Shown: positions 21,301-32,838 of the stretch, piece after piece
Position numbering within the stretch: position 1 is the stretch's first letter
How the letters are laid out: each line of letters opens with the position of its first letter
Assembly (NCBI GenBank): GCA_014526335.1
Contig: JACTAT010000007.1
Span: 62,001 to 126,000 of the forward strand
From: Chrysaora quinquecirrha
Taxonomy: Eukaryota; Cnidaria; Scyphozoa; Semaeostomeae; Pelagiidae
Direction: 5' to 3'
Length of the DNA: 64,000 nucleotides
Position numbers and translations under genes: made by a program
The notes under the pieces: model-generated
The model's database searches: none
Seen by the model: only the letters and a program-made list of their open reading frames with translations
What the model was told of the DNA's origin: nothing

Positions 21301-22163
21301 ATGAGCTACATAGTGGTTCTTGATACAAGAGGGAATGACAATGTTTATTTTAACCTTTGATGCTGTACATTTCAATAACAGTTGGAGTTCCAGTGAAATC
21401 TGCTTATTCCAATATTTGTTTTGCCATAGTGATTTTGATCTTGGGACAAATTTTAACATTTAAATTGTATCAGACAATAAATAAATGTTAAATTTTGATG
21501 AACATTTAGGTTAAATATCTTGAATTTCTAGCTTTGTTGAAAAATTGAAACCATATTTTTCTATTGAAGAAACTTTTCTCCTATGCATATTTAGTTGTTT
21601 GTACATTTTTGTTTGTTTGTCATTCAACAAAGTATATTAGGTATTGCTACAATTGCAAATTGGTTTTATTTTGATATTGTTCCTAGCTGTCCTAACATTT
21701 TTTTAAGCCTTCTTAAAGCATAGTTAATTTTGAGAATTAATTAAATATAGTTGTTACTTAATGTTAATTAATAGCTACTTAATGTAACCTTGAAAACTGA
21801 TTTTTTACTAATTAGTCTTGTTGATCTGAAAATTTACTTGAAAAATGAATAAGAATAATTGTCTCTTTTTAAGAAAACATATCCTGCCTTATTTTAAGAA
21901 AATTATGCTGTTTGCAAGAAAATATATCTAGTAAAACAAGATAAATTATCTTATTAAGTAGGGAAGTACAACTTTTTAAGATAAAGATAATTTTTCTACC
22001 ATCAAGACAGTTGTTCTTAAAACAAGATAATTAGTCTAGGCTAGAAAATCTTGTTTAGAAAATTTATCTCGTGGAGGTGAGTAGACAATTTGGCTTGAAA
22101 TAAGAAAAAATATCTGAAAACAAGTTTTTTTTTCTCAAAACAAGCACCCAGGAATTTGCAGTG
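18382..22163. mobile_element. 3.8-kb DNA transposon, CACTGCAAATTCCTG ends
   Basis: A perfect 15-bp terminal inverted repeat lies at 18382-18396 and 22149-22163. The subterminal regions (18400-18600 and about 21830-22145) are full of short variants of AAAACAAGATAA and TTATCTTGTTTT in both orientations, as in elements with many transposase-binding sites. No transposase domain is recognisable. A small + frame at 18893-19036 and a Lys/Glu-rich stretch near 19040-19110 are unassigned. The family resembles the common 'CACTGCAAA' elements of fish and invertebrates, but I do not assign a superfamily. Confidence 0.65.
19808..20465. mobile_element. 658-bp foldback element nested in the transposon
   Basis: The ends are inverted (ACAGCTAGGGATATAAACCC at 19808, complement at 20446-20465). 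The arms extend inward for more than 200 bp with small differences. Each arm has three or four CCCGATCGGG or GATCGGGA(G/T)GAAA repeats near its end. The centre (about 20060-20170) is unpaired. There is no coding capacity. It lies inside the 3.8-kb transposon, so it inserted later. Confidence 0.85.
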
Positions 22164-22750
22164 TGTATGTGATAAATTCATATAATTGTAAACATTTGAA
22201 TAAGATCATTTTCTTTAATTATATAATTTGAAATTAACAACCGAGTGTGCTTTGGCGCCTGGGAGGACCCTGACTTTCTCTACTCCCTCTACTCATGTTG
22301 CCTGTCGGAAGCTCTATTCCACGTTGAGAGATCTATACACTCACTACAACTGAAATTTGAACTGTATTCTAATTTTAATTAATTCCGATAAATCGCACCT
22401 TTCTGGTTTGAAAGATTAAATCCGACGAACGAAGTTACTACAATTACGTTGCAATTAAAACAAATTACATCATTTCTCCGAATCGACTGAACAATTAGAG
22501 AAACAGATGGAGAAATGTTTAGAAAACTGAAGCTGACCAATGGCTCATTCAACAAGGCACAGCTTCATATTTTGCCTCCAAAACAATCTTTCAAGAAACT
22601 TAAGTGGGTAAACTGAACTGTAACATGTTTATTTTACGTGAATGGCAATGAAAACCTTGACTTTAAGAGCCTTGGAAAGCATATTGCACAAGTGATTGAT
22701 GGAATTTGAAGCAATGCATTGAAGAAAAGCAAAATTTTTTTTAATTTTTA
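22164..22750. other. no recognisable gene
   Basis: Between the DNA transposon and the Penelope fragments I see no domain, RNA or element end. Confidence 0.5.
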
Positions 22751-22751
22751 A

Positions 22752-23115
22752 AGGCGTGTTTCGACGACATGTTTCCATCATCATGGGTTCGTTTCAAATA
22801 TTTGAATTTAAAATACGTTACTTACATACTAGAAGTGTCAAGCTTAACAAAAATAGGCTGATAAAAAATAAGAAATAGTTAACAACTAATTACACAGGTA
22901 TAGTCTATAAATAATAATTTTGGGAAAAGAGTGACAAGACAGCTTTACGGAAACTCTTTGGGGGCATATACAATACAGAGAAGAGAAAAATAACAAACAC
23001 AAAATATATAATTTAGAAAATAAGGACATATTAGTATAAAAAACATGCTTATTGAGAGAGGGCTGCTGCCATTCGATAAATAAGGCTTCCTTAACCTGAA
23101 GTTGATAGGAGGACC
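22752..23115 (-). pseudogene. Penelope-like 3' end, endonuclease tail and terminal repeat
   Basis: The - strand frame 23164-22886 contains LQVKEALFIEWQQPSLNKH, the usual C-terminal block of Penelope GIY-YIG endonucleases (EAL.I....P.LN). Downstream, at 22755-22790 on the - strand, is ATGATGATGG...GTCGTCGAAACACG, which resembles the hammerhead-type core (CTGATGA...GAAAC) with one substitution. This is the end of a truncated element running toward lower coordinates. Confidence 0.65.
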
Positions 23116-23118
23116 AAA

Positions 23119-23340
23119 TTAACGGCGTTGCCATGGGTTTCCCACTTGCCCCTGTTATTGCCAATATTTTTATTGGTCACCATGAATAGATCTGTATTAT
23201 GCCATATTCAGGACCTAGAATATTGTTCTTTAGGAGATACATCGACGAAATTTTTGCGTTGTTTAACAGTGAAAGCGAAAATATCTAGTCAATCTTTTCG
23301 TGGTCAATTTGTACGTTCGTTGGAAATATTTTGTTAAACC
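23119..23340 (+). pseudogene. Penelope-like RT fragment
   Basis: In the + frame from 23121 the translation gives NGVAMGFPLAPVIANIFIGH, the Penelope RT 'DGVAMGSPLaPvLANiFM' motif, then a stop. In the next frame is FRRYIDEIFALFNSE, corresponding to the YVDD/YIDD active site with the second Asp changed to Glu. It joins head to head with the oppositely oriented endonuclease tail at 23115. Non-functional. Confidence 0.8.
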
Positions 23341-23479
23341 CCTTTTTTTGTAAGATTGAATTCGCACCAATTCAGCGCAGTTATGTAGCAGCTTCATCTC
23401 CAATTAATTAGCATGCAGTTATATGTGTTGACTACATAAACTATCACATAGCTAAGGAGAGAAAGATGATTGATGCAAA

Positions 23480-23950
23480 GAGTGAAATTCACGTGAGCGA
23501 GGTGACTTATGGGCCACAAACATACATACAGAAACAGAGGTTAATATTCGTGTGGACGATGTGGACGTGTGGACAAGATATATAAACATAGTTATAGATA
23601 TATAAAGAGCGACAAAACTCATGTGGGCTATGTGGCTGCGTGGAAAAAATATATTACACAAAGTTGTAGAGATATATAAGGAGACTATATATATGTGGCT
23701 GACTTGGACGTGTGAATCACGTACTTATAGAGATATAACGGCATTCGAAATCCATGTGGACGATTTATTATAACCTGTTGACCTTATATATATACACAGA
23801 GTTGTAGAGAGAAATAGGAAGATGAAATTCATGCAGACGATGTGGGAGTGTGAACAAAATATCTGAAAACCCGTTAAAAAATATTTAGGACAAAATTCAT
23901 TGGGTCGATATAGCCATGTGAACCACATGCATACACACAGTTGAACAATT
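23480..23950. repeat. degenerate tandem repeat, about 70-75 bp
   Basis: Six or so diverged units combine GTGGACGATGTGG, an AT-rich TATATAAACATAGTT-type stretch with GTAGAGATATA, and AAATTCATG. Spacing varies, so this is an old array. Between it and 24480 I see no gene. Confidence 0.65.
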
Positions 23951-24479
23951 ATAGTGAACGAAAATCCTATCTCTTATACTAAAACGCGATTGCAAGTCTA
24001 TTGTCTTTTTTGTCAGAGCGAGCACGCTTTTCTAGAGGGTCCCTGGGCTGCGCACTTGGACCAGAAGCAAGGGCAAACTGTTGAAGGCGTGCCATCGCTT
24101 GGTTTTTTCACCCTAGCTACCAGAATCTCGCTTAAAAGCGGGGAACAACCCTTCTTCCATTGTTTTTGCCATTGTTTTGTAGCACAATAAACAATAGGGT
24201 CACATGGACGATTTTCACCAGAAAAGTCGTTACCTGGAAGAGCGGATGCTTAGATCTATCATTGGGTCGTTAATTACACGTTCTCAGACAGATAATGAGG
24301 TCATTAGTTACAGTAATGCCATTCGTTACATAATTATAACTGCTCTGCATTGTACTAATTCGTAATGACGGCCATTTCAGGATAACACAAAAGGATTTCA
24401 AGATTTCAAATTCTAGATTCCAACGAAGGATAAACGAAGATGTTTCTGATCAGAACATTTCAAATGCATTCAGTACATC

Positions 24480-26230
24480 TCAAGGATAATGTGGAGGATG
24501 TTCAGTAATGTTGTGGGTTATCTTTAAAAAATGTCGTAGTAATGTGAAGGGTGTTCAATAATGTGGAGGGGTGTCTTTCAGTTTAAAGGATGCGAAGTAA
24601 TCTGGAGGACTGTCTTTCGGTAATGTGAATAGGGCGATGAAATGTGGAGGGCTATCGTTCTGTAATGAGGAGGGTGTGCAGTAATGTGGAAGACTATCTT
24701 CAAGTAATGTGGAGGATACACAGTAATGTGAAGGGCTATCTTGAAGTAGTGTGAAGGGATATCAGTAGCGCGGAGGGATATCATGAGGAATGTGAAGGAT
24801 GTTAGAGAATGCGGAGGGTTGTCTTTCAGAAGTGTGAAGGGTGTGAAGTAATTTTGAGTGTGGAGGGCTGTCTTTCAGAAATATGAAGGATGCGAAGTAA
24901 TTTGGAGGCCATCTTTCAGTAATTTGAAGGGTGCGAAGTGATGTGGAGGACTATCTTCAAGTAATGTGGGGGTACACAGTGATGTGAGGGGCTATCTTGA
25001 AGTACCGCGGAGGGCGATTTTCAATAGCATGGAGGGATATGATGGGGAATGTGAAGGGCGTTCAAGAATGCGGAGGGTTGTCTTTCAGAAGTGTGAAGGG
25101 TGCGAAGTAATGTGGAGGGCTGTCTTTCAGAAATGTGAAGGGTGCGAAGGAATGTGGAGGGCTATCGTTCTGTAATGAGTAGGGTGTGCAGTAATGTGGA
25201 GGATGTTCAGTAATGCTGAGGACTATATTGCAGTAATGTGGTGGATGCGGAGAAATATGGAGGGTTGGACTATCTTTCAGTGATGTGAGGGGTGCAAAGT
25301 AATGTGGAGGACTATCTTTCAGTAATGTGAGGGGTGCGAAGTAATGTGGAGGTCTATTTTTCGGTTATGTGAAGGGTACACAGTAATGTGGAGGGCTATC
25401 GTTCTGTAATGAGGATGGTGTGCAGTAATTTCGAGGTTGTTCAGTAATTTTCAGGACTATATTGTAGTAATGTGGTGGATGCGGAGAAATGTGGTGGGTT
25501 GGGCTATCTTTCAGTGATGTGAAGGGTGCGAAGTAATGTGGAGGTCTATTTTTCAGTAATGTGAAGGGTTCACAGTAATGTGGAGGGCTATCGTTTTGTA
25601 ACTAGGGTATAGTGTGCAGTAATTTGGAGGTTGTTCAGTAATTTTCAGGACTATATTGTAGTAATGTGGCGGATGCGGAGAAATGTTTTGTGTTGGGCTA
25701 TCTTTCAGCGATGTGAAGGGTGCGAAGTAATGTGGAGGTCTATTTTTCAGTTATGTGAAGGGTACACAGTAATGTGGAGGACTATCGTTCTGTAATGAGG
25801 ATAGTGTGCAGCAATGTCGAGGATGTACAGTAATGTTGAGGACTATATTGCAGTAATGTGGTGGATGCGGAGAAATGTGGAGGATTGGGCTATCTTTTAG
25901 TAACGTGAAGGGTGCAAGGTAATGTGGAGGGATATCATCAGTAATGTGGATGGTATGCGGAGTAATGCGGAGTAAGATATCTTGAAGCAATGAGGAGGGC
26001 TATCTAGCAGTAATGTTCAGATGGATGTTCAATAATGTGGAGAGCTATCTTGGAGTAGTGTGGTGGATGCGGAGTAACTTGGAGGGCTTGGCTATCTTTA
26101 GTAATGTTCTTGATGCGGAGTAATGTGGAGGGCTGGGCTATCTTGAAGTCATGTGGAGGGCTATCAACGGTAACGTAGTGGCAATGATCAGTAATGACGG
26201 GGTTGCGGAGTAATGTGGAGGGACCAGATC
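24480..26230. repeat. 22-bp minisatellite with about 193-bp higher-order unit
   Basis: About 75-80 diverged copies of (C)AGTAATGTGGAGGGCTATC(TT) and relatives. A higher-order period shows where GCGAAGTAATGTGGAGGTCT recurs at 25336, 25528 and 25722. Derivatives of the same motif occur at 40890-41900. A similar but distinct AGTACGGTGGGGGAT array lies at 49925-50180. Short open frames here are by-products of the repeat. Confidence 0.92.
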
Positions 26231-26521
26231 GTCAAGAAGAGTTTTCATTGCCGTCCATTTACTGAACATCCTCAACATTACAGCGAAAATCCCTGCAGAT
26301 CACTTAATATAACCCTCAACATTCTTGAACATACTCCACATCCACATTATGGGTGGTTTTTCTTTAATTCAACAATCCAGGCTTTACTCTACAAATTATT
26401 CCCATTTGATTGTAAGGTTATTAACATGTTAAATATCCGTATGAAACTAAATATGTAGAATTGCTTCTTTATGAAGCATTAACTGGAAGGCGGAGGTCCC
26501 AAGTGAACTGCGGAGCAAAAA

Positions 26522-26561
26522 GCCCGCGGAAGCGCGCAGCGCGCTTCCGGGCAAGGGCTAG
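26522..26561 (+). mobile_element. Helitron-like 3' terminus (hairpin plus CTAG)
   Basis: A GC-rich hairpin (GAAGCGCGC/GCGCGCTTC, extended by GCCCG/CGGGC across a 2-nt bulge) is followed 5 nt later by CTAG and then T. Helitrons end in a short hairpin followed by CTRR and insert between A and T. The GGGCAAGGGCTAG end recurs in reverse orientation near 56403-56420 and 60452-60470, which supports a transposon boundary. The minisatellite upstream would be internal to this element. Confidence 0.55.
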
Positions 26562-26826
26562 TTTGTACACTATTATATGCTGTGCATTGTGCACATTGAC
26601 TTTATAGATTTCCTCCACCTTATATGTCTCTGTAGATGTATGAATAACAATGGTCCAGCCGATTTCTGCCTCCCTAAATTAAACTGCACCTTTATGGGTA
26701 GTGGCTTTTTTGCATTATTGGGTTCGGTTCACCCAAATTGAATTTCTTGCAATGATATCAAGAGGGGGCAGATGGAAGGAATATGGGTATATCTGGGCGT
26801 CTATATAGTAGGTTTTTGTATATTTA

Positions 26827-27098
26827 AGGCCCCGTTTACACTGTACAGGATAGCTATCGGAGCGCTGCACCTTGCATTAAGCCATATCGAATAGGGCAAG
26901 TGATTGCATCATACCCAAAACCTATCGTTAATACCAATGGTTAAACCCCACTCAAAAAAGAATTTCAATTACATCCGGAGCAGCGCGATTTTCATATCAC
27001 CTACAAAATGGAGTGAAAATCAGGGAGTAAACATAAACCCTATCCGATGCAAAATCAAGACGCTTCTAAAGGTATCCTGTAAAATGTAAACGGGGCCT
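26827..27098. mobile_element. 272-bp MITE, GGCCCCGTTTACA ends
   Basis: Terminal inverted repeats AGGCCCCGTTTACA (26827) and TGTAAACGGGGCCT (to 27098) extend imperfectly inward with ACAGGATA/TATCCTGT. No coding sequence. The flanks read TTA and AAG, so the target duplication is unclear. hAT-like by its terminal sequence, unproven. Confidence 0.75.
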
Positions 27099-27477
27099 AA
27101 GATTTGTGCATGAGCCATGGATTGTCTGTCCATAAGAGCACCTGCTGACATAATTAGAACCATAACATAGATGCATATTATGTAGGTAAACCCCATCCGT
27201 TTTCTTATTGCTATTGAAATCTAAAACATGACTATTGATCAAGTAGTGTTATATTAAGCTCCTTTTTTTCTAATACAAGAAAAGTGTCTTTCCAAGAATG
27301 TATTAGGTACTATAAAAATTGAAAGGTTTTAATGCAACACGTACTATAACTGATCGACCAAGTCCTTTTCAACTTTGAGCACCTGTCAGGTTTAGGGCTA
27401 GATTCGTCGATGCATCTTAGATTGGTAAAAAAAGCCTGCAATTTTATGAGAATCTCCCTTTTCTGTCTTCCTAACAG

Positions 27478-27555
27478 ATTTCTTGACACCTTTATAAGAA
27501 GTTTTAGAGCAGTTGCAGAAGGTCAAGCATTCTCAGAGACGTACAGTTATTACAG
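27478..27555 (+). CDS. ion-channel exon A (TRP/polycystin-like)
   Basis: A 78-nt exon with a pyrimidine-rich acceptor (TTTTCTGTCTTCCTAACAG) and donor AG|GTAACT. With one leading base it encodes FLDTFIRSFRAVAEGQAFSE, followed by TYSYY. This resembles the pore region before the last transmembrane segment of TRP/polycystin-type channels found in invertebrates. It ends in phase 2, exactly complementary to exon B. Upstream exons are not found in this window. Confidence 0.65.
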
Positions 27556-28548
27556 GTAACTAAACTATTCCTTCGAACAGTCTCACCGATTTAATAGCTT
27601 TCCAAACAGCGTTTCCCTTTTGCAAAGAGCTAAAATTTCTTAATTTAGGAATTCTTCTACGCTTATTATCGTTCGTAATTATTCAAATTGGGCTTTTTGA
27701 CTCTTCATTACACCCAAAATGATAGCAGCTATCTAGATAAAACGTGACACAGTACTGAATATAATAACTTATAAATCATATTTTCAAGTTACAAAACAAA
27801 ATAGGACGTTATCGTCATAATGACGTCTACAAATTCATAAAATGTATTATTTCAGTTATATTCGACTTCTCTTTATACTCGAACACAGCCTAAAATTGTA
27901 GAAAGCAACCACTCTAGCCATTAGGCAAGAAAGAGTAAAATAAATCCTAGCATATTTCAAACTGACAAAATGGGTTTCATTTGGTATCGATATTCTCATG
28001 CTAAATTCATTTTCTCTCTTATTCTGATTATAGTGACTTAAAATGTTTCAAACTTAATAGAAAAGCAGACAAAAATGCAAAAAAAGTAAAGAAAATGCAC
28101 AAATAGAAAATATTACCATTTCATATTGATGATGCAATTTTGGCTTTAGACCTTATATAAATTTGCCTCTTTAAATTTTTGACAAGTCTAGAGAAATCTA
28201 CTCGAATTTGCTTTCATTTTAAGCTAGAGCAACTAGAGTAAGCTCCTGAGTCCGCCCTTGGTAAGCTAGGCCATTTGTGGGGATGGAAGGGAGTATTGAA
28301 ATACACATATACGCCTACTTATGATGAACAGTACGAAAATCCGCAAATTTCTTGATGTTCCCTTAGATCGTACTACCTAGTCTACGTAGTCGGATCCGAA
28401 AATCATTTACAAAAGTTAGTCTAAGTTCAAAAACGCTTTGGAATATTAGAAATATACGTCATCAGAAAAATAAAACACAAAATCGTTTTGCTAACTTGAG
28501 AAATACAAAATCTGTTTTTTTTTCAGCAAAATACGCACATCCGCCAAT

Positions 28549-28565
28549 CCCCCCCCCCCCCCCCC
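28549..28565 (+). repeat. poly-C run
   Basis: An uninterrupted run of about 17 C, 65 nt before ion-channel exon B. Length is unreliable in most sequencing methods. Confidence 0.9.
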
Positions 28566-28629
28566 TCCGGCTATTAACGTTGTTGGATATACAAATGGAC
28601 ACAGTTTAAGTGTATATTTTATTTTTAAG

Positions 28630-28810
28630 CACATATGCCATCTTAATCATCCTTGGAAACATGGTGGTACTCACGCTAGTATTAGTGAACATCTTTATTG
28701 CCCAGCTAAGTGAATCTTATGCACGAGCGCAGGCTGATGCCATTGCACAATATGATGTTGCTAAAGCCATTTTTACCACAAGGATTGAAAACAGTTGGAT
28801 ACCATTCTTG
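28630..28810 (+). CDS. ion-channel exon B (last TM segment)
   Basis: A 181-nt exon after TATTTTATTTTTAAG with donor GTACGT at 28811. The phase joins exon A through a split AG+C codon. The protein is one hydrophobic helix (ILIILGNMVVLTLVLVNIFI) followed by AQLSESYARAQADA and a charged helix. In TRP/polycystin-like channels this is the final pore-lining segment running into the cytoplasmic tail ('NvLIAQLs.tY'). It should be a plasma- or organelle-membrane cation channel. Specific subfamily unknown. The following exon is not recognised. The intron between exons A and B is 1074 bp and contains a C17 run. Confidence 0.68.
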
Positions 28811-29199
28811 GTACGTGGAGTCTTTCAATAAGTATAACATTTATAAGTTTCTTTACATCAATACTTCTAATAATCTTAACTAAAAATCTTTTGTTAACAA
28901 TTGATTGCTGAAAAATTTAGCTTGAAGTAAAAGAATGAAATACGAAAAGATAAAGAGGAAACTACTTTACGAGAATACCACGTAGAGCTTTCATTCTTTT
29001 ATAGCACCTTGTTGCCACCATTTTATAGCCTGTTTTTATGGACTAAATCATCCAATCTTCCAGCCCATGAGCTGAAAAGTGAGATGAAATTTACAAGAGT
29101 TGCCATGTAGAATTCCATCCCACCTTCCAGCTATTTGCCTTCGAGCTCATTCGGCTCGTTTCAGGTTATTTCAGCTCGTTTCAACTTTTATGAATTACG

Positions 29200-29465
29200 T
29201 TAAAGCATAGCCACACACGATTACAGAAAATAAAATAAGAGTGCCTATCCTATGCTAAATGCAATGATGACACTACTGAAGGGAAAGCAAAACTCATTTT
29301 TTAAACTGAAAGCTTTAAAGCATAGCCACACAACATTACAGAAATAAAACAAGACTGCCTATCCTATGCTAGATGCATATTACACTTGCTGAAGGGAAAG
29401 CTAAACTCATATTAACACTGAAAGCTTTTAAAGCATAGCCACACAAGCTTACAGTCATTTCTGAA
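29200..29465. repeat. 114-bp tandem repeat, about 2.3 copies
   Basis: TAAAGCATAGCCACACA recurs at 29201, 29316 and 29429, each followed by TTACAGAAATAAAA, GCCTATCCTATGCTA and CTGAAGGGAAAGC. Confidence 0.85.
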
Positions 29466-32400
29466 AATGAAGGAGCTTTCTTGTTGGTAACCTAATCACC
29501 CCCTATCAAGGAACCTTCAGGCAGAAGCTTGAAATATTAAATGTTTCCTTCAGCAGCTTTCAACCCCTCCCACATTCCTGGTGTCTCTTGTGAAATCTAA
29601 GTCATGGCATTAAATAATATCCCGTTAAAATAAGGCCTTCTTAAAGGGAACTGTTGATACCATAATTTAATCGCAAAAGAGATAAAAAAAAAACAAAGGA
29701 ACTTTGGACAAGACCTTCAGCCAGGGTCTTTAAAATAAAAGTGTATACGTGTACGGCTTAGGTCCAAAGGTACAAGGAAAATCGTGCGGCCTTAAGGCTT
29801 CCTGTTACAGTCCAAACGGTTTATATTTCGCCGGCAGGTTGGCACAAATAAAATTGACACAATTCGAGTAAATGTCCTTCTTTAATTTTTTCAGATATAA
29901 ATCTTTCCTGTGCTTTATCTTTATAGCATGCAAAAACGACAATACAAATACGACACCAGTAAATCTAGAGCTAACCTTTTTCAAGCGTCACTCTAAATTA
30001 CATTTCTGTTCCTTTTCTTTGAACAGACTTAAAACGACAACTAAGGCAACAAGATCTTTCACAAGCTTCTTAGGCCCTATGTGGGATTGGGCATTCTTTT
30101 AGTTATTCTCATATTAACATAGATAAATTAACATATCAAACCAAAAATGCATGTATAGGGTAAAGTAGGGAAAAACTAGACGCGAAAGTACCTATGAAAA
30201 GAACGCTCTCACCAATATGTTCGTTTTTCGCTGTACCGTGAACTGCTCAGTACGACGCGCAAAAGAAAAGAGGCCTTCGTTAGGATATGCCTGATTTTTT
30301 AGAGGGATTTCATGGGTGTAACCTATTGGCTTGTCATTAGCTATGGGTAATTATGCCCTTCATTGTTTAGCATAGATAAGGCATTTTGGCACATATGATT
30401 GGTTAATTACCTTGATACCATTGGGAACTATGACAAAGAAAGGTATCCAGGCTACACCTACCGGGGCATTTGTGGTATTTATGGATTACGCAAGGTTGCA
30501 GGCAGCATGGGAAAGGGGCAGATTAAATACAGTTCAGCCTACGTCAGAACTTTGAATTGCCGACTGTTAGAGGGCGTCAGGCTCCCCCCTACTTGCCAGA
30601 ATCTTATGTTTTCCTCCTTTTTAGGAAAAAATCGATTGTATGCAACGTTTGCTAAAGTCCAACACTATCGGGCAACAGTAAAACACAATAGTGCAACATG
30701 AAGATACATACGGGGGCCCATGTGGTAAAAGTTATACTTGTTTCCTATTTGGGAAAGATGTGTGGCTCACTTTCGCCGATCGTCAATAACGAACATCTTC
30801 GTTCTCACAATTTTGCGAAGAACATTGAAGCATATACTATCTGAGATTAAAAAATGAGATTGTACTTTCCTGTATCCAAACCAGTAAGGCGATTAGGGGT
30901 ACCCGGGTGTACACTCAACTGCAAAAAATTTGAAAATTCTCATAGGGAAGAGTTTCCAGGTTCTTGAGTTTTTGAAAAATTATTTACAGCGATGTTTTTT
31001 TTTAATTATCTTATTTTTTCAACAATAAAATACCACACAAGTAGAAAGTCTCTCTTGTACAATTCAGGATACTGTATGGCTAAATATGACCTAGGCAGCC
31101 TAGGCAGCCGACTCTTCCTGAATTTTTTGATTGCAGTTAGGAAATATTATAAGAAAATATATACTTATAACAATTATAACAATTATATTGTGACTTATCA
31201 ACAACAATTATAAGAATAATAAACATAATTATTGTATTTTTAAACAAGAACAATTTCAAGCTTAAATTGTACCTGTTGCAGGAATAAGGAAAATAAATGA
31301 GAAATGATAGAGAAATGAGAATGATTTAATTTGATGCTATGATAATACAAATACGATGCGCCATATAGAAAAAAAAATTACATTACTATATAGCTTATGA
31401 ATATAGATCAAATGAAAAAAATTATGAAATTCAACAGTATGCAGTGTAAGGAAGAAATAAGTAAGATTTATAATTGTAAATCGTCATTCAGAAAAATATG
31501 GAAAAATTCAGCACAGCAGATAATCTTTGACTTGAATTTAGATTTTTATTAACATCATAGTTAAAGAAAAGATAATAGTGTAAAACGACTTACAAGGGCG
31601 TTTTACTTGTGAGTTCTTTCTTTTAGAGTTAAAAACCAAAATAAAGATAAATTCCAAAAACACACAAATACTTTCTTTATAAAAAAACTTCGGCTACAGA
31701 TCAGTCTCGGATACACTCGGATATACTTCGGCTAGGCTCGGCTATTTAAAATCGTCTACGGCAAATCTTCAAATGCAACTTATCGAAACGGCTGATCTCT
31801 TTAACATCATCTTCACGACTGGCTCTAGAAGTCCTAGAAACAAACTCTTGTTGGCTATAGTTACCTATAGCAACAACTAAACAACAAGTAAACATAATTA
31901 AAGATAAACAATAAACAAAAGCAAGTATAGTTAGAAAAGTGTTAATGAATTCAAAGTACGCTCAGCTCATGTTTCATAACATTAGAACAAAAGTAAGCAA
32001 AAGTGATGTATTGAAAAAAAATGACGCCCAAAATTTTGGCATCAACCTCATCTTGCCTAATTTGTCTCATTCCATCGCCTTGAAACATTCAATAAGGCGC
32101 CTGTATTCAATCACCCACCTTTTCGGTCCAGACTGTTTTGCATAGCTTTGATTGACTATTCTCACAGGCTGCGAATCTCTGAATTTGTGACGAGGCTGAA
32201 ATAAGACAATCTAAAGACCCCCTGGGGATACATTCAGCAAGCCAATGACCTCCTAAGGGGATTTTCGGGTGATAAAACTCAATGCATGTGATCTAACGAT
32301 GTTTCTTCATCAACTCGCATTATAAGATAAGCTGCTGCCTTGAATGAGACACTAAAGCCGTCACAGCCAATGCACAAAAAAAATTCAAGAGGAGAGGAGC

Positions 32401-32838
32401 TCCAAAATGTATACAATGGCTTTCAGTATTTTTGTCTTTTCTCCACATTTTCAGTGCATTTGTATTTTGTACTTATGACATTGCCGTTTTAGATGGATTT
32501 GCTTGCTATCAGCTTCGGTATATTTTCTTAACCAAACACGTTTAGGTCTGATTTAATTCTCCAGGGACCGGAGTTTCAAAACTCCTACAAATTCTAATCT
32601 TACATTAAAATACCTAATATCCGAGTAAAATCGAATTTTCGATCAAAGTGCCTTGCTAAAACCTGATTACGCCAAGTCTTGGTTAATCTGTGGGTTCAAT
32701 TTAATCCTGATTGGCATCAGTATTAACTCCTAATCCAGGTATTAAGTCGATACAAAATGAATGGATCACACAATCCATTTCAAAGTTTTAATAAATTTTT
32801 GCCTAACTTAGTAACTTTAGTGGCCAAGGGTCTAAAAG
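29466..32838. other. no recognisable gene
   Basis: AT-rich sequence, in places with runs of TATAACAATTATAAC (about 31165-31230). Open frames of 68-100 codons at 29872, 30399, 30992 and 31939 show no domain and no convincing splice borders. I cannot exclude untranslated or intronic parts of the channel gene. Confidence 0.5.

Noticed and set aside
23954..24190. 78-residue + frame
   Set aside because: No recognised motif, no splice borders, and repeats on both sides.
29872..30102. 76-residue + frame as a further ion-channel exon
   Set aside because: No similarity to channel tails and no phase-compatible acceptor.
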